A stretch of DNA of 63,219 nucleotides, from positions 1 to 63,219 of the forward strand of contig ONCC01000008.1 in assembly GCA_900316235.1 (NCBI GenBank). The letters are read 5' to 3'. This stretch comes from an uncultured Bacteroidales bacterium. Lineage in GTDB: Bacteria; Bacteroidota; Bacteroidia; Bacteroidales; P3. This document shows, piece by piece, positions 33,690 to 45,600 of the stretch (positions within the stretch are counted from its first letter, which is position 1; every line of letters starts with the position of its first letter). The notes beneath the pieces were generated by a model. The model was not told the origin of the DNA, searched no databases, and saw only the letters and a program-made list of their open reading frames with translations. The position numbers were made by a program, and so were the translations under genes.

Positions 33690-36600
33690 AAAAGAAAGTT
33701 TTACCCATTTTGACGCGTGTCGCATTAGTGTTAATGTGCTGGTTCTATGGTGCTAATGCTTTTGCCCAGGGCGGTCATGGCGCGCCCAATAATCCGTACC
33801 GGATCCGTAAGGCTAATGAGTTGGTGGCTTTTGCCCAATGCCTTGCTACCGGCAACCAGTTCTACTTTTATAAATATGGCTACAGCAAAGAGTACATTTG
33901 TAGTACAACGCCTCCCACCTACGGTGACTACGACACCATTCCCGCCTACGGCGAAGGCAAGTATTTCTTGATACCGAATGACATCACCCTCAACCAGGGG
34001 AATCTGGCTGCCTGCGACGGCAAGATTGACCCCTCCTGGACCGTCTGGCCCGAGACGGTTGTGTTCAAAGGCCACTTACTCGGTGATATGCATACGATCA
34101 GCGGTATGTACATCGACTGTCCGGACACCACTGTGGGTGTAGGCTTCTTTTCGAAAATGGAAGGGGATGCACACGTCGAAAAACTCGGCATTGTCAATTC
34201 CTACGTCAGGGGTGGTGCCAGCAACATCGGCGGTATGGTGGGCGAACTCTCCGGAGGCCACATCAACGATTGTTTCTTTGAGGGCAGCATCCGCACAAGC
34301 GGCGACAACGTGGGCGGCTTGGTCGGACTGATGACTCTCCACGACACTTTGTTGCCCGAAGTCAGCGTTTGCTTCGCTTCCGGACATCTCGACTGCACCG
34401 GTGACTATGTTGCCGGCTTGGTCGGCAAGGTGGAGAAGGGCATCGTGCGCCACTGCTACTCCTCCATGGCAGTCCGCACCACCGATATGGTCGGCATAGC
34501 CCTCTCGGGCGAGAACCCCACCAAGGGAGGTATCGGCACCGACGAATATGTTGTCAACCACCACGTAGGCGGCATCTACGGATATGCGATCTCCCCCAAC
34601 GGCACCAACAGCTACGACCCCGACGTCGACAGCATCCGTGTCGACACCTGCTACTTCGACTGGCAGCTGAGCGACCTCCCGTCAATTCCCGGCTCGTCAT
34701 GGGTTCCGACAGATTGGCGGGACAATCGTGGTGCCGCAGCCCTCAGCACCTACGACATGACCTATTACAGCATGATGTATTTCGACATCAAAAACCAGAA
34801 GCCCAGCTTGTGGAAAAACACCTATCTGTGCAATATGTATTCCTACCCGGATCCATTCAACGATCCGATAAATGTCACCTACCGCCTCGAATTGGATTAC
34901 CCCCAAGATTCCAATGTGATTTCCGCCCTCATTCCGTTTCTCGATGTCTTCATGAAACCGAATGGCAACGGCGGCCAAAGTACCATCGACAACATGAACG
35001 ACCAGGAGCGCAAGCACATGAAGCTCTCCGATCTCACCGAGTCGTTCGTGCTGTGGAAACTGTGCGACAGCCTGGAGGCTACGTGGACCCTTGACAACCT
35101 CTGGCCCGATGCTGTCCGCAGAGAGTTTTATGCGCCCGACAACAGCTGGAATGTCTATCTGCAAAAGCAGGGTGTGGTGCGCCTCACTATAGAGGTGGCA
35201 GGGCGCACCCGCTACTACGACGCGGTGGTCAACATTCCCCCCTACGTCGGCTCCGCCGAGAACCCCTTCCTCATCAGCAATCTGGAAGACTTCCTCGCTT
35301 TCCGCGACGGCATCAACGCCAACAAGGACTTCGTCTACCACCGCTTCCTGATTCCGCACGACTCGCTGTCGCATATCCACTGGATACAGACCGCCGACAT
35401 CGACCTCGCCAGCGTTGGCGACTGGACACCCATCGGAAAGAACGCCGACACCTGCTTCACCGGCTTCTACGACGGCCGAGGGCATAAGCTGATGAACCTC
35501 ACGATGACGAACGGCACCGACCGTGCCCTCTTCATCTACTCCAAGGGCGACATCAAGAACCTTGTCATCGAAGACCCGCACATCACGGGCTGCAGCGGCT
35601 CGTCGGCCGCCTTGGCCACCAACGTCATGGGCGGTTCTTTCGAGAATTGCGCCGTCACCTATTCTGCAGGGTCAAATAATCATTCGCCCCTACAATTCGT
35701 CGGCAATCAGTGTGCCGCTTTGATAGGCTCGGTGGAAATGGGCAATGCGCCGCACACAAGCATCCACATCACGGGCTGTTTCAACAGTTGCGACATTGTA
35801 AATAACTGGAACGGGGGCTACGCTGCCGGTTTGGTGGGTTATGTGAACGCCGACACCTGCCGTATCGAACGATGCTTCAACGCTGGGGACATCACGGCCG
35901 ACAATGGCACCGTACATCCCTTGGTTGGACACTGTAGAAACACGACGAGACGCGTCTTTAAAAATTGTTACAATGCCGGTGTGCTTACAGGCACTCAAGT
36001 GGAGGTGGAATCAGCGAATACGACGTTTTACAACGACTACCATGTCAATCCCGTCTGTGAAGGGGCAACAAAAGTAGCTACGCGCTACTTCATTGGTCCC
36101 GAAACCCTTGTGCGCGAGTATATGGGTGACGACGACTGGCTCTACGAGGAGGGACGCTACCCCCGTCTGCGCTGGACCGACAGCTCGTCCGTCCGCACGG
36201 CCGCCATCGCCGCATGCACTCCCCGCACGGCGATAGACCATCTTCCGCTGCCTGACACGATGACGGTTGACAACTTTCATGATCTGAATAATCTGCGTAA
36301 CATCGTGAACGGGAACTCCATGGTGATCTATAAAGATTATCTGCTTCCGCATTATGTGCAGGACATCGTCTTCAGTCTCACCAACGACGTTAACCTGTCC
36401 GATATCACATCCAACTGGATTCCTATCGGCACGAAACGGTTCGCGGGCACATTCCTCGGCAATAACCATACCCTCAACCAACTTAGTTCAACCCGGTCCG
36501 TGGTCGGCCTTTTCGGCACCCTTGCGGGCAAGGTGTACGACCTCAACATCACTGTTAACACAATCACTGGTGCCGACACTGCCGGTGCCGTCTGCGCCAT

Positions 36601-39600
36601 TCTCAACGGCGGCCGCATCGAGAACTGCTCCGTCAAAAAATATAATAATACAAGCGACAACTTGTACGGTGTCACCGTCGGCGGCATCGCCGGCGTCTCG
36701 CTGACCGCGAGCGACAGCATCGTCGGCTGCTTCAACTACGTCGATGTCATCGGCACCTACTGTGTCGGCGGTCTTATCGCCGAGGGCGGCAATGTAAGGA
36801 ACTCCGCCAATGCGGGCGACGTCACTGGCAAGGCCGAGTGTGTCTATATCGGCGGCCTCAGCGGACGCAACACCAACGTCATCAGCAGCCTCAATACCGG
36901 TATCGTCACCGCCCAGCCTGGTAACACCTTAGCCGACAACTACGTCGGCGGCCTCGTGGGTAAAGTGGAAAATGGAGAGTGGAAAGTGGAAAATTCCTAC
37001 AACGCGGGCATAGTCAACGGTGAAAACCGCAAATATGTCGGCGGCCTCTGTGGCGTGGGCGCACCGCAGTATTGCTACGTCAGCAACACTGTGTGCTCTA
37101 CCGGCGAACACCTCGGCAGCATCGCCGGGCAGGGGAATGGCACCATCCTAAAATGTTGCTACGACAATCAGATGTCGCCTGCTGGCGGTATCGACGGCAG
37201 CGACCAAGCGGGCACGGCCGAGGGAATGCCTACCGCTAATACGATGGGAACGGGAGACAACGATTTTTATAATACCTTCTGGGGCGAAAACGCCAGTACT
37301 AATATATGGTATTATAGTGACAACTATTACCCCCAATTGCAAGGCATCCGTAACCTCAACACCACCTTCTCCAATGCCTCTGCCATGAGGGCCCAATTGT
37401 ATGATCAAGAGACCTACAATACGGTGTCGCACCAATTCACGTTGAATTATGCCGATGTCGGCAGCTGGCAACGTGTGGGCGGTAGCAATTGTGTGTCGAT
37501 AGGGACGACTCCCAGCAACAATCTAATTACGGTCACCATCCCCAGCACCAACAATCATCCTGCCCAGGGCTATATCACGTTGGGCTTCCGGGGGCCCGGC
37601 ACTAACGATCCTGTCTACCGCAAGGTGCAGCTGTGGGTGAACCTCTCCGAGGCGAATCCGATAATTATCAAAGACAGTTTACAGCTAACGAGATTCCGTA
37701 CCATCATCAACCAAGGATCGGGTTATTACAACAGTGCCACACAAACCTTCTTCACTTCCGGTTCCTACACCGCTTCCCAATATGTGAGAATTACCGACGG
37801 TGGCCGCAACCTCTACTTCAAACTGACGGCCAATGTTGATCTCGCTTTCCATGGCACTACCAGTAGTGGGCAACCTTACAATGTCCTTGACCTGTGGACC
37901 TCTATCGGTACCAAGACCCGTCCCTTCCGTGGCCATTTCGACGGCGGCAACCACACCGTCATAAGCTTCCTCGTTCCGGGAAGCGACAATCAGGGCTTCT
38001 TCGGTTATATCTACGGCGGCACGGTGAAGAACCTCTCCATTGCTGGTGCCATCACCAACCATAATACAACGGGCGACCACCGTGGCATTCTCTGTGGATA
38101 CAACAACAGCGGCACCATCCGCAACTGTTTCATAACTCAAGATGTCGGCAGTAACTACCATAGCCCCAGCAGGCTTTCTGCTGTCACCGGCCGCAACCTC
38201 GGTTTCATCTGTGGCACCAACCACTACGGTCGCATTGTCCGTTGCCAGACAGATATGACCCAAATCGAGAATGCCACCTATACCCACGGCTCCAGCTTCG
38301 GCGGCATCTGCGGCTACAACGACTTCGGCACCATCGACTCCTGCCGCTCGCACATGGCCATTGTCAATGGCATCACCATCGACACCGTCGGTGGCATTGT
38401 GGGCTATAACCACAACGGCATCCTCCGTGCCGACACCTCCTACAACAATAGTTACAATAAATCCATTATGTCATACGTCGGCTGCATTGCCGGCTACTCC
38501 GACGGCGAGCAGTCGGAAATCCGCAGCTGCTATGTGGACGAACAAAGCCGAGTTCCTTCGATAGGTGACTATATCGGCGGTGTTGTGGGCAAGATGCAGG
38601 ACGGCGTTATTGACAGTTGTGGCCATTACGGCACTATCATCGCGCAAGGCAACTTCGTCGGCGGCATTGTGGGAATGATGAGTGATGAATCTGAAGTGAA
38701 GAATTGCCTCAACGCAGGTATTGTATGTGAATCGATGACAGGCGACTGCGTTGGCGGCATCGTTGGCACTTTGACCAATTCATCCAGCATCAGCACTTCC
38801 TTCAACAGCGGTATCGTCACCGGTCGCAACCATGTGGGCGGCATCGTGGGTAAGGTGGAAAGTGGTCAGTGGAAAGTGGAAGACTGCTACAACACCGGCA
38901 TCGTCAAGGGTATTGCCCAGGTGGGCGGTATGGTCGGTTTCCTCGATTTCACCCAGGGCGGCAGCTTTGCCTACGGCTACTCTGCCGGTTGGGTTGAGGC
39001 TTCCAGCATGGCGGGTGCCGTCTGCGGCTTCACCACAGATGCCTCTATGCTCCACGACCTCCACTACGATAGTCAGATGTGCTCCTACAAGGGCATCAAC
39101 GAGGAGGATGTGACGGGTGTCACCGCACATACCACCTCCGGGATGATGGCCGTCACTTTCTCGGGTCGTCCCTGGGAGGCGGGTACCGCTGACATGTATC
39201 CGCGCCTGACGGTCTTCTCCGGCACTGATATCAGCAAGGTCTCGGCACTGGCGTTGCAGATTGGTGATGTTTATAACTTGTCCTACAACCCCAATACTTC
39301 CTACACGTTGCCTTCCTACACCCCTGTTTCGGGCACCTTCAGATGGAGCAAGGTTAAGAGCAGCGACAATACAGCCTCTCTTTCGGGAACCACCCTCACT
39401 CCCTCTGGTATGCGCAACTTCATGCGCATCAAAGCCACAAGGTCTATAGTTTATAATTATGAAAATCATACAATCCCCCTACGTTACGTGCAACTCTCCT
39501 TCGGCATCTCCGAACAGCACCCCCTTACCGTAAACATTGTTGGCTTCCGTCAACTCAGTGATTATATCAATAATGGCCAGCCGTTCTATTACGCCAATGG

Positions 39601-42600
39601 AGCCTTCTATTCCTCTAATCAAACACTTACCAACGCCACCCCCATCCCCGCAGGTGCCGACGGCATCTACTTCAGTCTTGCCGAAAATGGTAATTACACC
39701 GGCAACGGTTGGATTCCTATCGGCACGGAGGAGCATCCTTTCCGCGGCTACCTCGACGGTGCGGGCTATTCGGTCCAACTCAGGTCTACCCAAATAAGCC
39801 AAGACAATTGGGGCCTCTTCGGCTATATGCAGGGGCGCCTGAGCAACATCATCGTCGATAGTTTCAACATCACCGTTAGCAACCATGTGGGTGCCCTCGT
39901 CGGCTACTGCCACGGTACGGTCAAAGGCTGTAGTACCCGCGGTGCAGGTAGCGTCAAAGGCACCAATGCCGTGGGCGGCCTCATCGGTGAAGCGTACTAT
40001 TCGCAGGTGCTCGACTGCTACAACGGCTTTGATGTCAAGGGTACCCAGTCCGTCGGCGGCCTGGTGGGTCTCGTCTCTGCCGACGGTACCATCGCCCGCA
40101 GCTTCAACTACGGTCTTGTTAAGGCCACGGGAGAAGACAGCCGCGTCGGTGGCCTCGTGGGCTCCATTCAAAATTCAACATTCAAAATTCACAATTCCTA
40201 CAACACGGGAGCTGTGAAAGGCAACACAAACGTTGGCCCCTTCGTGGGATTAATTTTGAATTCTGAATTTGGTTTTTTGAATTGTTACAATGCGGGCTAC
40301 ATCGACGGCACCACTCAAGCAATCACACAATCAAACAATCAGGCAATCTTCAACGACAGGCAGCTTTATCCTCAAGAACTATCTGTTTTCACCTCCCATC
40401 TTTACACTTCCGAGATGCTTAGCGAAGGGCTCCGCAGCCAGCTGGGCGACACCTACTGGTCCTATCATGATGATGAGTATCCGCGGTTGAAGAACTTTGA
40501 GAATACAGCAGCCTCCACTGTGTCGGTGAAGCCGCTCGACTTGGGCGACCGTATGCAGGCGGACAACATCGTGAAGAACTTCAGCGGCGAGACCTCGGAT
40601 GGTGTGAAATGGTACCGCCATGGTACGGGGACAGCGCTGAATACCCCCAACCCCGCCACCGCCAACGGTCTCTTCACGCTGAACACCTGCGGTGTGGACT
40701 CGCTGAAGGTGACGCTCACTTCCGACACCCGCGTGGAACGCCGAGTGGTGCCTGTGGTGGTGACAGGTGCAGGTATCACTATCGACACGGTGCGTGCCTG
40801 CGCGGCCTACACGTGGGAGCCGGCAAACGGCTATTCGGTGACCCTCGATAAACCTGGCGTCCATACTTATCTGGCCGAGGGCGCTGCATGCGAGAACACC
40901 AAGGCTATCGACCTCTATTTCGCCAACCCGATAGAGGTGAGCATCGTCAAGCAGGACGCCTGCATGGATAGCTATTGGAGCAAGTACGGTCACAACATCG
41001 GATACCTGAAGGCGACAGTGGAGGGCGGCGGCTTCGGCGCAGGATATGCCTACGAATGGTCAAGGGCGAATGGCACCATCGACAATGAATCTTTCATTGC
41101 CGAGCGGCCGGACTCGTTGCGCTATTTGGACCCCGACATCTACTATCTGACGACGACGGATGTGACGCCGCACTCGGTGTGCGAGAGGCGCGACACGGTG
41201 TTGGTGGATGAGTATTCGTTCAACTACTTAGTGACCAAGTGGGGCAACTGCGTGGACCAACCTGACGGCTGGATCGAGCTTGTGATCAGGCAGTTCGAAT
41301 TCAACCGCGACGGTTCTCCGTATTCGATTATGTACTGGGATTCGAACCATAGGTTTATAGCCGAACACACGATCCCCGCCCTCAATCCCCCCGACGAAAG
41401 CGGTGTGCCGAAGGGCTATGACACTCTGTTTAACCTCGACAACGGCTTGTATTACATGACCATCACGGACCGTCTGGGGTGCTATCAGGACAAACAGATC
41501 AAGGTGAACGACCCCATCAACCCCAAGATGACGCTCCGCGCGAAAGGATTCAAGAAGGTGTATGACGGCCTCCCGGTGACGATGAACAGTATCAATGTGG
41601 TGGAATATGACGACAACTGGAAGGTTCCGGAACGGGCGGAATACTATGTTACCAGCGACCAGTGGAGGCAGCTGGCGCTGAGGATAGGCGACTCGCTGAT
41701 AGTGTCGCTGGCGGAGCCGGACCGGACGGTGACGGATGTGGACAGTGTGAGGAACAGGGTTGTACACTGGGAAATCAAAGACGCGGAGACGGGCAAGGAC
41801 AAGACCTGCCTATACCACTTCTATCCCGTCGACAGCTGCATCGTCATCCTGCCCGCGACGCTGACGCTCTTCACAGGTAGTGCCACCAAGGAGTACGACG
41901 GCACACCGCTGACCAGCAACAACTGGAATGTTCAGGGGCTGGAGCATGGGGAGCATGTGTGGTGTGACCACACCAGCGGGAGCCAGACGGAGGTGGGCTC
42001 CAGCCCCAACACCTGCGAAATCGACTGGGGCAATCCCGGTCCCTGGGGCGAGAACATAGCGAAGCAGGGGAACTACACGGTGATTAACCATTTCGGCACG
42101 CTCACCGTCACTCCGAACACCTCGGAAATCGTGCTCACCGCCGGCAGCGCCAGCAGACCCTATGACGGCACAGCGCTCACGAGCGGGACGGTGACGTGGA
42201 CGGGACTGCCTACAGGCTTCTCCGTGGAGGCCACGACCAGCGGAAGCCAGACGAACACAGGCACCAGCGCCAACGTGGTAGAGAGTTACGTGATCAAGAA
42301 CGCCGACGGTGTGGACAAGACGGAAAACTTCACCAATGTGACCACAGTGGCGGGCACGCTGACCGTGGAGCCGGCCGACCTCTTCATCACCACTCCGTCA
42401 GCCACCAAGTCCTACAACGGCACCGCGCTCACTGCGGCATTTGACCCCTCCACAGGGGCAGGCAATATTTCCGGCCTGGCCGAGGGTGAAACCATCGCTG
42501 TGACCACCACCGGCAGCCAGACGGAAGTCGGCAATAGTGCCAACAGCTACACTATCGACTGGGGTACGACTAGTTCGAACAACTACGAAATTCACGCCAA

Positions 42601-45600
42601 CCTGGGCACCTTGACGGTGACACGCGGTCAAGCTACGGTGACCGCTGACAACATTGCCAAGGTCTACGGCGGAACCGACCCTGTGCTGACGGCCACGGTG
42701 ACGGGAGTGGCGGATGGCAATGTCGTCACCTACACGCTGAGTCGCGCGGCGGGCGAGACTACCGGAACCTACACCATCACGCCTGTCGGTGCCGCCGAAC
42801 AAGGCAACTACACGGTGACCTACGAGACCGGCACCTTTACCATCACTAGGGCCACCGCCACGGTGACAGCAGACCACAAGGAGAAGGTGGCCGGCCAGGA
42901 GGATCCCGCGCTGACCGCCACGGTGAGCGGCCTGCAAAACGGCGATGAGGTAAGTGTTGTCAGCTACACGCTGAGCCGCGCAGCGGGCGAAGCGGAGGGC
43001 GACTACACCATCACGCCCAGCGGCGAAGTGGAGCAGGGCAACTACGATGTGACCTACGTGCCCGGTACACTTACGATCACGCCGGCCACCCAGGTAGTGG
43101 TGAGAATTGCCGGTCGCGGCAACACCACCGTCTACGATGGGGTGGCACATGCGGTGAGCGGCTACGACGTGGTCTCCATCAGCAATCCAGACTATTCGGA
43201 GGAGGACTTCACGTTTACGGGCACTGCCGCCGCCAGCCGCACGGATGCCGGCACTACCTATATGGGATTGGCGGCGAATCAGTTTGAGAATACTGTAGGG
43301 GGCTTTAATGTGACGTTCATTGTGACCGACGGCTACCAGACCATCACCCCGGCTCCGGCGACGGTGGCCGCGGAGGCGGGGACGAAGACCTATGGCGACA
43401 GCGACCCCACGCTCATGGCCACGGTGACCGGCGCTGTGGGTAGCGAGACGTTGAATTACACGCTGGCACGAGCTGTCGGCGAGGCTGCCGGTACCTATCT
43501 CATCACTGTGACCCTAGGCGAGAATCCCAACTACAGCGTGACAAAGACAGATGCCATCTTCACCATCAACCGCAAAGCCGCCACGGTGACGGCCGATAAC
43601 CTGAGCAAGGTGTATGGCAATAGCGACCCGACGCTGACGGCCACGGTGACCGGCACGGTGGGAAGCGATGTGATTGCCTACACCCTGAGCCGCGCGGCAG
43701 GCAATGCCGTCGGCACCTACGCCGTCACGGTGAACCTCGGCAGCAATCCCAACTACGAGGTGACGGCCAACGGCGGCACGTTTACCATTAACAAGCGGCC
43801 CGCCACGGTGACCGCCAATAACGCCAGCAAGACCTACGGCGGCGACGACCCGGAGCTGACGGCGACGGTGGAGGGTACGGTGGGGAGCGACGCGATCGAC
43901 TACACGTTGAGCCGCGCTGAGGGCGAAAATGCGGGCAGCTATGCCGTTACGGTGACGCCGGGCGCTAACCCGAACTACGAGGTGACTGCCATGGGTGGCA
44001 CCTTCACCATCAACAAGAGAACCGCCACGGTGACGGCCAATAGCGCCAGCAAGGTGTACGGTGACGCCGACCCGGAGCTGACGGCGATGGTGGGCGGCCT
44101 GCAAAACGGCGATACGGCAACTGACATCAATTACACGCTGAGCCGCGCTGAGGGCGAGGATATCGGCAGCTACGCCGTCACGGTGACGCCCGGCAGCAAT
44201 GCGAACTACGAGTTATCGGTTGTGGGTTCGCAATTCACCATCACCAAGCGGCCCATCACGGTGACGGCCGACACCCTGACGAAAATCTACGGCGACGCTG
44301 ACCCGACGCTGACGGCCACGGTGACCGGTCTGGGTGAGGGAATGTCTCCGTCTGCCATCAACTACACGGTGAGCCGCGAGGCAGGTGAGGACGCCGGCAC
44401 CTATCCGGTCACGGTGACGCCGGGGAGCAATCCCAATTACGAAGTGACCGCTATCGGTGGCTCGTTCGGCATTGCCAAGCGGCTCGTGGTGATGGTGCCC
44501 ACCACGCAGAGCAAAGTGTATGGCGACGAAGACCCGACGCTGACGGCCACCCTCTCCGATACCGTGGCGGGCGAGAGGGTCAACTACACCCTCAGCCGCG
44601 CCGGCGGCGAGGCTGTGGGGATGTACGCCATCACGGTGACCCCCGGTGTCAACCAGAACTACGAACTGGTGGCGCAATCGGGATACTTCTTCATTACGAA
44701 AAGGGAGGTCACGGTGGCTGCCGATAACCAGAGCAAGGTGTACGGCACCGCCGACCCTGCACTCACGGCTACGGTGAGCGGCATAGCAGGCAGCGATGTG
44801 CTCAACTACACCCTCAGCCGTGCGGCCGGTGAGGCTGCCGGAAGCTACGCCGTCACGGTGACCCTCGGCAGCAACCCCAACTATGAGGTGTCGGCCACGG
44901 GAGGCACATTCACCATTGTGAAGAGGGATGCCACAGTGACAGCCGACCCCAAGAGTAAGACCTACGGCACGGGCGACCCGACGCTGACGGCGACGGTGAC
45001 AGGCCTGGTGGGTAGTGATGTGCTCAACTACACTTTGACGCGTACTGCTGGCGAGGATGTGGGTACGTATGCGATTAGCGTCAATGTGAACGAAAACGAC
45101 AATCCCAACTATCAACTGACAACCAGCGGTTCCCAGTTCACCATTACCAGAGCTTTAGCTATGGTGGTGGCCGACAGTGTGACGAAGGTATACGGAGAGG
45201 TCGATCCGCTGTTGACGACGTCGGTGGGAGGCCTGCGCAACGGCGACGACCAGAATGTAATCAGCTACAACATAAGCCGCGAGACGGGCGAGGATGCCGG
45301 CACATACGCTATCACGCTTGTCGGCGATGCCGTGCAGGGTAACTACAATGTCATCTACCTGCCCGCCACATTCACCATCACACGGGCCTCCGCCACGGTG
45401 ACGGCCGACGACAAGGATAAGGTGGTGGGCGACGCCGACCCAACACTGACGGCTACAGTGACAGGTTTGGTGGGCAGCGATATGCTCAGCTACACACTTA
45501 CCCGCGCCGAGGGCGAAGATATTGGTACCTATACCATTACAGCTACCGGCGAGCCGGTACAGGGCAACTACAATGTCTCCTATGTGCCCGGTACGTTCAG

